A DNA stretch of 64,000 bases. Origin: Amanita rubescens. Its lineage: Eukaryota > Basidiomycota > Agaricomycetes > Agaricales > Amanitaceae. The stretch is taken from assembly GCA_015039365.1 (NCBI GenBank), contig WION01000007.1, forward strand, positions 1-64,000, written 5' to 3'. Positions 23,221 to 34,883 of this stretch are shown here, piece by piece. Numbering within the stretch: position 1 is the stretch's first letter; each line of letters begins with the position of its first letter. The position numbers were made by a program, and so were the translations under genes. Under the pieces are notes generated by a model that made no database searches, had not been told where the DNA came from, and saw nothing but the letters and a program-made list of their open reading frames with translations.

Positions 23221-23837
23221 ATGCGCACTGCAGCTCAGTATTACCGCTTTTTGTCCAGCGATTCCGCGGCAGACAGCAGCAGTACATTGTCATCGGAAGG
23301 GGAATCATTGAGAACGGCGCAAGCAGCGCACCAAGCAGAAGTGGGTCCCTCATCGCTTAGCTGGCCAATATCATGAGCGCTGAACCACAATCCTCTCACC
23401 AGACATCCGTGGTAGCGTTCGCCTCCATACCCTTACTACCGCCGCCCGTCGCAACTGAGACGAGTTGGTTCCAACACCCTGACCCCATTAGCTGGGTCCC
23501 CTTTGCCACCCGTCTCGTAGTGGCAGACTATCTGCAACAAAGCCACCCGTATTGCGTCGGGTACGCACTCGCGTCCTGGCCCGAATCGGTGCTCCCTCAA
23601 ACGTATTGGGAGTATTTCCACACCATCCCTGCCACCTCACCCAGTCTCCCGACTGTGGTGTTACGACTCTCAGGTCGAGGTCGATGTCGATTGGAAGTGC
23701 GCCCAACTTCCGAAATTTTAACGGTTGCAGATGTTTTGCGATCACTATACACCATGCGGGTTCACTTTCCCAATGCTATTTTCACTGGACTCAGTTACAT
23801 GGGTAGGAATCATTTTATCGTTCACTTGGACTTGTAG
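23221..23837 (+). CDS. Short DUF6699-related protein, paralogue 3
   Basis: Exon 1 23,221-23,340 (40 codons, MRTAAQYYRFLSS), intron 23,341-23,402 (GTGGGT donor, CGCTGAAC branch, CACCAG acceptor), exon 2 23,403-23,837; 184 residues. An in-frame ATG at 23,373 could give a shorter protein, but the branch-and-acceptor layout matches paralogue 1, which supports the spliced model. Motifs: WVPFATRLVVADYL, ASWPESVLPQTYWEYF, IPATSP, ILTVADVLRSLYTMRVHFPN, GLSYMGRNHFIVHLDL. Function unknown; no signal peptide or membrane segment. Confidence 0.75.
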
Positions 23838-25696
23838 CAAGATCTACATGGACCGTTTTAAAAATGTTTTTCAGCATCGCATCTGTACTTTATTTATGCA
23901 ATGGAACAAATCTTTCTGTATCTTGAATGTTAACAATAAGCTTCGTACGCAGCAATCACGAGTAAGTTTATTCTATGTCTCTTAGCCGCCGCCGCTACTG
24001 TTGAGGACGCTGACCAATAATTCACGCTCTAGGCACCAGTGGGAGGAAAGCTCCACGACCCATCGATGAGACTGATCTCCGGTCCGACTTACGGGGTCTT
24101 ATGCCTCGAGCCAATCAGCCGGGTCCTGCGCAACTCGTCTCACGGCGGCAGGATGAGTATCTGTCTGCACCTATTCAGCCAGGCACGCCATCGCATCAGA
24201 GTGGCTGGAGTCAATGGTCGGCTTCCATGGCAGTTGCAGTCCACTTGGTTCTTGTCTGTCCCCGCCGACGCCAATGTCCCTGACGATATGGAAATAAACA
24301 ACTAATGTCTCCTGCCTTTTGGACGTTCACACGAAGAGATCTCGAACTCGTGCCCTCAGCACGCGCCACCGACACATGACCGTACTGTGAAGTGCCGGGA
24401 CCGCACGAACCGGATATGGACTGTCCTGACAAATTCTTTATCTGACACGTGAAACTGATATGCTAGTGATTTTTTGTGCCTTCAAAGGAAGGATAAGACG
24501 TCTTGATTGGACCTATCAATCCGTATCGAGTTAGACCACCCACGAATATAGATGCCAGATCCGAGGATGGCTCGAGATGTCTCTTTTGGATGCATTATAA
24601 GGACGCATACAAGCGGCGGAGAGGCAAATCAACGAGGCTTAAAGTATCCTTTTGGAGTCTATTTTCCCTGCACCTTGTTCACCCCGACCTGCAGTAATAG
24701 TGGGCGCATATTTGTTTGCACCGTCGACAATTTTCTCACCCTCACTTATTCCGGGAATATACGCCTATGGTATGTGAGAGCCTGAAACATGGCAATTATC
24801 ATCTTGACAGTTATTCATAGGATACAATAACTGGACCTGGTGCACCCTGCTTGGTTAGCGTCCCGATACGTTTTTGAGAACAATTCAAATCATTAGATGG
24901 ACCCTCGTCTATGGATAGCGGAGTGTACGAAACGCCTCTAGCCGTTTATTCGACAAATTGTCATTGTTCCTCTTATGCGAGGATATAGTTTATCATCCCG
25001 CGACAATTTGGGCTGGTGGCGTCAAAAGTGCTATCGTGACCCTGAGTGTCATGCATCTCACCCTGACGCTTCGAGTATCGATGGTTCGTTTGTGCAGCGA
25101 CCCCGCCGTTTTCGTCGTTTCTGCTCAAAGGCAATCGAGAATACTCAAATGGTATACGAGCCGATGAGCGAATCCTATCGGAGGATATCTCACCGGTGTT
25201 GCGATGAAATGCTATACCGCCTCGTGTGCGGGAGGTTACCGTGGTTGGAACGATCCTGTGCATTGAATGACAGCTCCAAACAAGTCCACTAGAACGAATC
25301 GATTCGCTCTCAATCTCGGAGACACCTATCCTGATCTGGACTATGACTAATTTTCTAAAAGGCAAGGAAGACGACGGTGCGACCTGTGTAATGATGACAT
25401 CAAGAGCTAATTTTAAAAATTGTAGAGGATTTAACTTTCCTTCTTTATACGGACACCACAGCGGTACACCAAAGAAGAACGTGTTCCAACTACAGCAGCT
25501 ATCTGGTGAAGTCGGCGCATTGCGAAACGCATAAAAGCGAACTTTCAGAGAGCAAAATGATCAGAACCTACACACTTGACCGTTCCCAACAACAGACGCT
25601 TTTCAAACTCTCCTCATTTTGAACCTGGTCTTTCTAGGTGAGATTAATGCCAATCAACTGGGAGCCTTGAGTATTGACGCACTCGAGTGGAAAAAA
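23838..25696. other. Long stretch without a secure gene
   Basis: A Pro/Ser/Gln-rich plus frame at about 24,045-24,280 (GLMPRANQPGPAQL, then SHQSGWSQWSASMA) follows a good GTAAGT donor near 23,971 and a CTCTAG acceptor near 24,033, but no start or exon phase fits. Frames at 24,960-25,365 are open on both strands without recognisable motifs. Confidence 0.3.
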
Positions 25697-26303
25697 ATGC
25701 CGGGTCGTCATGTTGATTTCGCTTCTACGAATATTTGCATCACAGATGTCGACGAAACGCTGGAAGAGGTATGACACTGTCCGGCTTCATCATGACTTCA
25801 CATTAACTGGGGCCACGCAGACAAAGAGCGCCAACGATGACGACAGAGAGCAATATCAAGGCACCCTAGTCAGTACTAAGTTTCATGATCCACGTCGTAT
25901 AAGTTGTCTTACCCATGCATCTTGGTAGTGCGTGCTCGATCCTCCCTCCCCTGTGGAACTTCGAGATACACCGTCACCATCTCCCATTGAGCCCCAGGTA
26001 TATGCCCGCATTTCCTGCGGCTCCGAATCTCTCGTGAGGTATCCGCTTGCAAAGAGGCCCATCGACACTGGGCTATTTCACTCCCAAGAGTTGATACGCC
26101 CGGCGGTGAACCCTGGAAGGGACAACATCATTGTAAAATACCCTCCCATGGATATGTGGGAAGTCATGGCATCCAATGATATATACATCACGGTCGGGGA
26201 TGTATTGATGAAGCTGTACGAGAATCAATCGTCTTTCCCACCTGGCAGTTTATTCAACGGGCTGTTGCTGACGGACGACGAAGCTTTACTGCTCAAGATC
26301 TAG
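25697..26303 (+). CDS. Short DUF6699-related protein, paralogue 4
   Basis: Three exons, 25,697-25,768, 25,821-25,868 and 25,929-26,303, are all phase 0, with donors GTATGA and GTCAGT and acceptors GCAG and GTAG; 164 residues. The N-terminus MPGRHVDFASTNICITD resembles the MPRKHVHFAPTNQY start of the full-length member at 34,212, tying the short and long forms together. The C-terminal half has MWEVMASNDIYITVGDVLMK, LYENQSSFPPGSLFNGLLL. The frame upstream of exon 3 contains a stop, which supports the intron. Confidence 0.72.
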
Positions 26304-27315
26304 TGAAGACGGAATAACATGATTAATGTTTGTATTGATAGCACCCTACTACCCATAAGTTATGTTTTTAATTTGTAATTAACCTCTTGGGCATCATTGA
26401 GCGTCTAATCGGGTGTTCACGGAGCCGATGTGTGCGCTGGCACTGGGAAGGTTATATATAGACGAGGCACAACTGTGTGAGTAGGAACAAAATGTATACG
26501 TATTAGAAACGATAAATGGCCAGTTGTATGTTCAAGCAGATGCCGATGCCAAGCGCCAGTTCAAAAGCCTTGTGTTCATAAAAAGAGAAGACCTTCACGA
26601 GTATTTGTACTTGTTGGTTTCGGCAAATACGGCCTCGTGGTGGCAGCCATCCGCGATGATTTTGGCGGCCAGCCGCCAGCGTGACAATTATCGTCACGAT
26701 TCCGAATACTGGCTAGAGTATTTCGTATTCACGGCATTCAAACCAAGTCATATCCGACAACTTAGGTTCCTGTTTTGCGAAGTACACGGAGAATTTACGG
26801 TAAAGGGCCTCTCCCCAGCGTTCTGATTGGTAATACGAGCTGGTGTTTTAATGAAAGACGCTGGAAAGGACGATCAGCACGGTATGCTTTCAACCTCTAT
26901 TCTTTTATGTCAAGCTTACTGCGTAATGTGGCCTCAAAGTTGTGTTTTTCCTTACGGTATCTATTCATCGGCCCATCTACATTTCCCAACGCTTCCAATC
27001 CCAATATTACAATGGTTCGTCTGCTCCAGCTCCCTTCCCGGACATAACGTTACTCTTGTAAGCATTTCATAAAGATCTCATGATGCTGTCAGCCAGGGCC
27101 TAGCATACAGCTGGATCGTTTCCTTATCTCCTCAGAGACAGTTTTACGGTTCGGCCGTGAACCTAAAATAACCTCCTCGTCGGGAGTGGCCCTGAGGATG
27201 AAGTCATGTGCATCGCAACCACTCTTCAACCTCAATCGTTACTCTACTATCCCACTCTCATTGTCTTAATAACTACTCGCTGTTCATGCTTTACGATGCC
27301 TCGAGGACTGCCAGA

Positions 27316-27912
27316 ATGAAAGCCACCCATGTAACATTTGCCCCTACCAACATCTGCATTAGCGACGTCCCGCCAAAATGTCTCAGCAACGCAGTAAGCC
27401 CTATACCTAGCTCTGGTAGTCAACGCTTACATGACCCTTCATAGATTTCGGCTTTCCCTCAGCCGCTTTCATCCAATCCTCACAGCGCCACGAGGTCCCT
27501 GGTCCCGTCAGAGAGGACATCATCTTCTCTGTCTATGAGAAGCGGCATGTCACAATTGTATCCAGACCTCAAGCTACCGGTCGTGCAAATCTTTAGCAGA
27601 ATCCGCCATGGAAGCAGAGATATCCTACGATATTCTCTATCTCTTAATCCAGCGACCACAGTCCTTTTTCGTCCGGAAGACCTCTCACAGCCGGCCACTA
27701 AACCCGGGAAAGAGTCCATTTTACTATTCTTCCCTCCATTAGAAGTGTGGGAGGTTACAGCATCGAATGGCCAATTTGTCACTGTCCAGGATGTGGCGCT
27801 GAACGTTTATGGAAACCGATCTAGGTTTCCGTCACGCGGTGTATTCAATGGACTAGCGTTGAAAGATGAGCCTGAAGGTGACATTTTCATCGTATCTATA
27901 ACAATATCATAA
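27316..27912 (+). CDS. Short DUF6699-related protein, paralogue 5
   Basis: Exons 27,316-27,393 and 27,445-27,912 are joined across a 51-nt intron (GTAAGC donor, CATAG acceptor) in phase 0; 181 residues. The N-terminus MKATHVTFAPTNICISD is nearly that of paralogue 4. A Ser-rich linker follows, then VWEVTASNGQFVTVQDVALN and VYGNRSRFPSRGVFNGLAL. It is most similar to paralogue 4, 1 kb away, so these two are probably a tandem duplicate pair. Confidence 0.75.
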
Positions 27913-30900
27913 TGGACTCGAGTGAATGTACCTATACTGCGCTTATGTCTGCCATAGTTACTATACATATAGAGCTGTCAATAATTTTCACTTTTTTTTT
28001 GATGCACCGTGAGTCAAGTGCCATCGCGGCCGCAAAAGGAACCTGGTATAAAGAGATTCCCGATTAGGACATTTTGCTTCTTCCAGCGTGAACGGTGCAA
28101 CAACAACAACAGGTGCAAATAGACCCGGACTCACTACCGCCCTGGAGCTGGCATCGGTTACTGAATCTTGACAATTGGAAGAATGATCCCAGAGTGGCGC
28201 TATTCGAGCTGAGCCAAAGACGTTGACGTGATCCTGCAGAGACGCCCGGCCATCGGCATTGAAAATCGTCGGTCCTCCGAGCGCCTGGTCGTATCTTTCA
28301 GGGACCCGAGACGGCACACTCGCAGCGAGCACATGTTGGTTCTGCTGCGGTCGGTGAGTCGATTTCGACCCCCCGCAACGTGGACTCATTCATTGCTTGT
28401 CTATAGATTGCTGTTGCGCGGGTACAGCATTACAGTGAGTTGGGCGGTACACGTTTTCTTGCGAGAAATGACTTTTTCTGTACAGGTAGGGGCACCCGCT
28501 GCGGAAGACTACCACTTATTCTCAACAATAACTACGGCTGGCAAGAGACAGAGGGTGCAATCGAGATTGTAAGCATCGGATGTACCCCGCCCGCATAACC
28601 ACTTCTGAACCTCGCAGTATATGCTTCGCCCGACATGCTACTTGTTTGCCTGCCGCTGGTTATTCTTTGTGCCATAGTGCTTCGCGTACGTGTTCCCAGT
28701 CATTCTCACAGCCGAATCTGTCTTTATTGTGAACTGTATAGATTTCTATCTATTCCCGCTATGGTACGATTAGTCACGAGGCGGCTATATCTGCTCGTTC
28801 CCGGTTACACGTTGACGTGGTATTAATTTTAACTATTAAGTCCAGATCGTGCGTGGTGCGGCTTTTGGTCTTTGTCCGTGTTCCAGCTCATTCCATGTCA
28901 ATTTAGGGTCTGACACATTGCCCCCTGAGACGATGGTACAATTTGGAAGGACACCAGAATCCACCAATGTCTTACGCTATAGCTGATCAGCTGCAAACGG
29001 AAATGAATTATGAAACAACTGAGGCTAAAGCCCCTCTATGACATAATTCTATGCCATTTTTTCGTCGACGCATCTTGCGTTGTGCAATAATTTCGTATCC
29101 CGCCTTACTAGTCACGTCCTGCACCAACATGGCCTATGTTTCGCGCTGCATTATTCGTAGACAGGCATGCTTCATGCACTATCATCAATGTTCGAACAGT
29201 ACTTCACGAAAGCTTCTGATTCCGCAGTCTAAAAGGCTGCTCAGTCGGCGGTGATAGGGCGCCAGGCCAGCACCAAGTTTGGTATGTAGTCGACCAAGAT
29301 CAAGATTTTATTATTAATAACGATCGTCATATGCATCATCCTTAGCTTCCTTTCCCCTTGCGGTGCCCTGAAATGAAATTTCTGCCAAGTATTCGACATG
29401 TTCCGAGGCATGCGCATCGTAGCGCCCCGCTACGAGGCAGCAAACCCTAAGTCACCTCCACGTGCGCCACATTTGGGATGTTTGGGTGACATGTACTGAG
29501 ATAACTCCGCGGATTCGGATATCCTGGATTGACCATGAAGTGGCCGGGGTGGCATTAGATTTCTGCCGACAACGCGCCATGCTCCGACAGTGAAGGTACC
29601 AGTGTGACATCAGGTTGATGTCCTGTCACGCTATTTTCCTTCCTTTTTCGCCTAATGTTCAACTTCTCTTCCCGCGTCTCCTGCGGATTTGCGGTATGGG
29701 GCACTGTAACTTTCAAGACTAGTGTGACCCGCGTGCCGAAAACGGCTGGGCCCCGTCAATGTCTATGAGGAACTTCCCTAACTTCGGTCGAACAACTTGC
29801 GCCACCGCATGGTATGCAGATAGGCCTTAAAAAGTAAGATTCTGCGATTCAAAACATGAATAGCAATTTGAAATATAGCGCGCCCTAACCTTTTCAGTGC
29901 ACCCCCAAGAATGCACAGGTAAGATAATGTGCCGGAGGCGTTCAAGAGTGGAAGCACCGCACTTACTCAGTCAGATTGGTCCACAAAATTTTCTAGAAAT
30001 GTCCACAATGTCAGGCTCTACGCTGTGTTACCTGAACCCTTTGCCCAACTTTTTTCGGCGACCCGCCTGCCAAGACCAGGGTCTAGGCCCTCTCCATGAG
30101 ATGACTCGTCCTGCAATTAATAGCGTCGGTTTTCGCACGGCTGGATCTGTGCACGACACTGGGGCGGGCAATATTTCCCAAATGGGTCTGACAAAAATGA
30201 CTTGTCACTATGTCGGTGTTCTGCACCCGCAAGATACCTGTCCGGTGTTGACCGATTCGTTATCATGTTTTGTCCCACTGCCTTACGAAAGACGATTACC
30301 GCCATGGCCCAATGGGGTTACGTCCCCCTTACAATTTCACCAATCCTAGGAATGTCTCTCGCCGTTGCTTACAAGTTGAGAGCAACGTGCTATCAGCGCA
30401 AACCGCTTTTGGTGCGTACGTCTGCATTCGCTCATACACACGAGGCTGATAGGTCACTTTAACTCCTCTGCCAGGTGTAACGAAGCTTTTATCGTGTCGT
30501 TATCATTGTTATTGCCATAGAAGTCGAAGTGCACGCATTTTCGGTTCGGACCAAAGGTATCCACGTTCGTCCCGTTTCTGTCTGATCGGCACGAAAGACG
30601 TACTCGTCACCCTTAGCCAGTACTTGTTTCGTCAGGACTCAGCTGATACGTTTTATTCGCCCGTGAATTGTATTGTATCTTACCCTTACTACTTTAATCC
30701 CCATTTGAGAACCCTCCATTGCTGCAGGGTTCCTTCAGGGATCATGACAAAGTCAATGCTAGCTGAAACATTGTCCAAAAAGTATTAGAGTTATGGGTAA
30801 CTATGACATGCGTCGTGTTGCAACGGGATAGCGTATATTTTGTTTGATCCGTCACGCATCACGCATTGTTCAACCATGCCAAATGTGGCAATGTTTCTAA

Positions 30901-31949
30901 TTCTGTTTTTTTGGGCGCGTTGCTGTTGTGGCCATGCATGGGCGCACAGCGTCCAGGTCAGTCGCATAGCTCACAGTTCATGACGAACGTCTTACTACAA
31001 TTCCGCAGACAAGAATATTTTTGTTTGAATGAGGGATATGTCTATCACTGCGGTGCGTGACGGGTCGCACAGCCTGATAAAGAAGGCGCTGAAGATAACC
31101 GATGCGAAAGTGAAGCCTGTCCAACTCGCCCAAGGTTTGGACAAAGTCTGAAAGAAAGTTTGTCTTCTATAATAAGAACAAAACACTGTGCCCAAAACTG
31201 ATAGTGTTCAAGGCTATGATCCCACCTTTGTTAGGACGTCTTCCCCGCTCTCTTCTTCCTCGCGCATACCTTTTCCTTCGGTTTCTTCGTTATTCCGACC
31301 TGGAATCTCGGACATGACCCAAATACGCGCGCGTCCTACGCTACTCTATCCTTATTCCGTCGAGAAACTTTGCTGTATTTGACAGCTCCCTCACACGAAC
31401 TTCGGAACTCTCAAAGCCGTGATTTCGGAACGTCGGTCGGCGGGCATGAGGCAGACTAGATTTACATCGTCTATTTCAAGTCTGTCGCAATTGTCCGAAT
31501 CTTTGGAGGTAGCCGCCTAAGTTCCCTCCTAGATCTTCGTCCTGCTTCACTGGTACATGACGGTTGGCCTCTATCGTGCGATTTTGTCTGTCAACCTATT
31601 GACTCACTCAGCGAGATCTTATTGTGTTTGGCCCTCTCCCGTGACATGTCGCAAAGTCAGCCACCCGATGTCACTGCCCTTCTATGTCTTATCTAATATA
31701 GGTTATCGCGGACTTTAGGCACGAATAGAGTGCTGCGGACGTTAGATGGTATCTTGAGTAAGCCTTACTTCAACTCACGAAAGCCTAGAGCATACTATCA
31801 GAGTGTTTGTAGCAGCTGGTCATTGCTTATTTATAGAATCGTATATAAACCAAGGTCGTGAACGAACGCAACGTCGACCCCCTCGATTTTGACATCGTAC
31901 AAGTCCCCAAGAAAGTGTTCTCGCAACCTTGACTGGCCCTCGAAATACC
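27913..31949. other. About 4 kb without a supportable gene
   Basis: Several weak frames exist: a 133-codon minus frame at 27,988-28,389, and 150 plus codons at 29,897-30,349 without motifs. Near 28,400-28,690 three intron-like signals (CTGTACAG, GTAAGC, CTCGCAG, GTACGT) bracket short exons, one strongly hydrophobic (MLLVCLPLVILCAIVLR), which may be remains of a membrane-protein gene. I cannot assemble an intact gene. Confidence 0.35.
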
Positions 31950-32974
31950 ATGCCCCGCGTCACCTTCACAGACGACATTCCCACCTATAGCTCGCAGAAG
32001 TCTGAGCGTCAATCACCGGCGCCACTCGCCGTGCCACGCCCAATGGTACTTGCCACTCTTCTCTCCACGCTTCTCACTGATAATAGAGGTTATAGAGACC
32101 TCAGGAGGCCCAAGCTAACTCACAGCACGCCCCACCACCAACAGATCGCCCATCTATTGTTCCATCAATGCGCCCAACCGTGAGTCCGGTTTTAATTAGT
32201 TATTAATATATTATTTATTCGTAAAAAAAAGAGAGATTATGTACCTGCCGCCCCAGCATTCACGCCACCATCGAAACTTGGATCCACGGTGGTATGCCAT
32301 CCCTAGTGTTTAGCAGCGAATCGCACTTTGAATATGCTGTTTCAGCCTACAGATGACCCCATGAAATCGAGTACTTCGCAACAATTACCACGAATCCCCA
32401 CCTCACTCAAAGTCAGTGCAAAATGCCGCCTGAGCTTCACAAAGACTAATGTCAGGATAGCAAAAGGCTGAGCCTTTTTTCCCAAAGCAAACGGCACCAC
32501 AATCGGTGCGCTACATTTCATCCATCGCACAAATGTTGCCTTCGCCAGTACGATTTTCTCTATTCCATCTTTCGTAACTTATTGTATACATTGCAGGAAC
32601 CTTGTACTCCTGACATTCCGAGATCAAACGAGACAGGAATGATCACAGTCCACAACGATATCTGTTGTGGAAATGAAGACTGCATCGTATATCCAGTGAC
32701 TACATGGCCATCGTCAGTTCTAGCTTATGACGACGAGATGCTCTATAAGGAGCTGCCTGCAACGGAGCCACCTTTCTCATCCTTGACGATTGAGGCCCCA
32801 GACTACTCTTTCGTTTTTGAAGTCGCGGCCTCTTACGCGGACTTTGTCACAGTCTTGGATGTGTTAGAAGCGATTTACCAGAACCGAAATCACTTCGATA
32901 AACGGTGGTTTCATGGTTTGTACTGGGCAGGTGATAGATTATGTTTGCAACTTCATCTCACTGACGCCGATTAG
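31950..32974 (+). CDS. Short DUF6699-related protein, paralogue 6
   Basis: Proposed exons: 31,950-32,045 (MPRVTFTDDIPTYSSQ...), 32,096-32,179 (a Pro/Gln-rich linker) and 32,597-32,974, all phase 0; about 185 residues. The last intron would be 417 nt, long for this window, and may hide an exon or an insertion. The C-terminal half has TWPSSVLAYDDEMLYKELPA, FEVAASYADFVTVLDVLEA, IYQNRNHFDKRWFHGLYWA and ends LQLHLTDAD. The MPRVTF start and FVTVxDVL core place it in the family. Confidence 0.65.
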
Positions 32975-34130
32975 GACGGCATTCTGCGGATCATTAGACA
33001 ACCAGCGTCTAGATTATAATATTGCTGTACTTTTGATACCTATATTATCATATACCCTGGAGCATCAATGGGGCGAGCAGATATAGCCGGCCTTGTTAGC
33101 CGAGAAGAATTACGCTCAGGAGCTCCAAAAGCTGACAATTTCCCCGAAATGGATGCCTCCATGATCTACATGTGATTGTCCGGCTTATGGAATAGTAATG
33201 CAGCGGATCTCAAATTTCATAATGTCCATTGTACGTTCCCGTTGATGGCTGTACCGGCTCCCTAAACGATGCGTAAGCACTTGACAACGAAACATTTCGG
33301 GCGGGGCCACTCTCTTGTTAAACATCATTGGCACAAAGCCAGGGACAGGGCAGATCCTCTTCATCTTCATCCAACGGTGACCGCCCATACGGCGATAGCG
33401 CGAATAATTCTCATAGCTCGGATAAGGCTAATTTCTGGTCGGATCAGCAAGATTGGCCGATGGGTTGTTTGTCTATATTATTATACTATGGGACGAATCC
33501 CACACGCAGTTAATCTTCCGCTGTTACGACACCGCCAGCTGGTCCACTTTTCCAACTACACAGCAATAAGTCAATCCGCACGATCTCCAGAATCGGGCCA
33601 AGAACCCAGAATGGTTACACCGAACAGCATTATCATCGCCTCGGGCGTCTAGCGCCGTGGGTATGAAGCCTGACTCACGCGCCCGCGGGCGCGCACAGCT
33701 CTGTAACCTAAATGGGCGATAGTTCGTGCGCCGCTAATCAGGTTCGCCAAGTTCACCATTGACCAGATCCTTAGTTGAACGACTTGCCTTGCGGTTACGT
33801 AGCACGTTCCCTCGCGACCACATGCGCAGCTGTGATCCCAATACCGCGTATGCCTTATTCATATTCAATGCGGGCGGAGGCCTTTGACTTGGCTTTACAG
33901 CTAAACGACAGATCGCCACTGATAAACGTGGATCTTGACAATATCTATATGAAGTCAGAGATACGTACCCACTACTACCGTCAGTTTATTTATGCACTCT
34001 TGGGCCGCTTAGCCATAATGGACGGGACGAGCCCAATCCAGCACTGCTGAATCATCCAATAATAGCCCTTTGATTCGAAAATGGAGAGGCGGTACCAAGC
34101 TACGGGCATGACGTGTGGAATCCCTCGGCA
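32975..34130. other. Intergenic region
   Basis: There is no secure gene. A plus frame at about 33,330-33,510 is Ser/Gly/Asp-rich (QGQGRSSSSSSNGDRPYGD) and ends without a recognised domain. It might be a terminal exon, but no splice partner is evident. Confidence 0.3.
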
Positions 34131-34140
34131 ATATAAAGCC
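34131..34140 (+). promoter_or_regulatory. TATA box of the DUF6699 gene at 34,212
   Basis: ATATAAAGCC lies 81 bp upstream of the ATG, followed by a CCCCAG-rich leader. Position and sequence fit a fungal TATA element. Confidence 0.5.
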
Positions 34141-34211
34141 CCCCAGCTCACCATTGAACGACCACAAACTTGAACCCACCCCTCTCACAGTAAACTTCAT
34201 ACTCTCCAAAG

Positions 34212-34883
34212 ATGCCACGAAAGCACGTCCACTTTGCCCCCACCAACCAGTATCTTGCTCCACCCGCGGGGCGCACATCACGGTCTCCCTCACCTGCTTC
34301 ATCCGCAGGGCCATTGACCCCGCCCTCTCACGCATTCACACTTCCTGGACCGACACCGTATGCCTTCCCGTCGAGTCCTTCCAAGTCGAGAGTTGTGCCT
34401 ACGCGCCTTCACTCATTAATCGAATACGCCTCGGCACCTACTATCATCTATGACTTTGTCGATCCTCCGTCCGCCATGTCATCTAGGCGAGACCGGATTT
34501 CATCGCGCACACTTGGCGAGCCCGCCACCAGCCCTCCCATGCAGAGTATGACATTGGTTTCAGCTCATCTGCCGTGGAGGATCCCAGTCATAGCACGCAA
34601 TAGATCCTTCGTCTCTGTAATGGACGTCATCGACGCCATTTACCACTGCTTACGAACGCAGGTCGGCGAGCCGGAGTACAAGCTTTTGCCCACAAGAAAG
34701 GATCAGGAACGGGCGAGCGCGGCTTACAGGCAGCGATACAAGCGTCACAGGGACCCAAGGACGTACGATGAAGAGAGGCGCCACGGTTTGCGGCGGATCG
34801 ACTTCCTTATGGGTCATTCGAAGTTCAGAGGTCTGTCAAGGACCGATTCTGGTCCTTCGACGTGGTTCCTCAATTTCGGTTGA
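34212..34883 (+). CDS. DUF6699 domain protein (full-length member)
   Basis: A single exon of 223 residues starts at ATG 34,212. MPRKHVHFAPTNQYLAPP is the N-terminal signature shared with short paralogues 4-6. Residues 20-90 are Ser/Pro-rich. The domain spans about 110-222: HLPWRIPV, SFVSVMDVIDAIYHCLR, a conserved basic AYRQRYKRH stretch, GLRRIDFLMGHSKFRGLS and a terminal STWFLNF. This is the canonical DUF6699 layout. Function unknown. Confidence 0.87.
   Translation: MPRKHVHFAPTNQYLAPPAGRTSRSPSPASSAGPLTPPSHAFTLPGPTPYAFPSSPSKSRVVPTRLHSLIEYASAPTIIYDFVDPPSAMSSRRDRISSRTLGEPATSPPMQSMTLVSAHLPWRIPVIARNRSFVSVMDVIDAIYHCLRTQVGEPEYKLLPTRKDQERASAAYRQRYKRHRDPRTYDEERRHGLRRIDFLMGHSKFRGLSRTDSGPSTWFLNFG

Noticed and set aside
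29897..30349. Plus ORF of 150 codons
   Set aside because: Composition and lack of any motif or splice context look like chance; no relative in the window.
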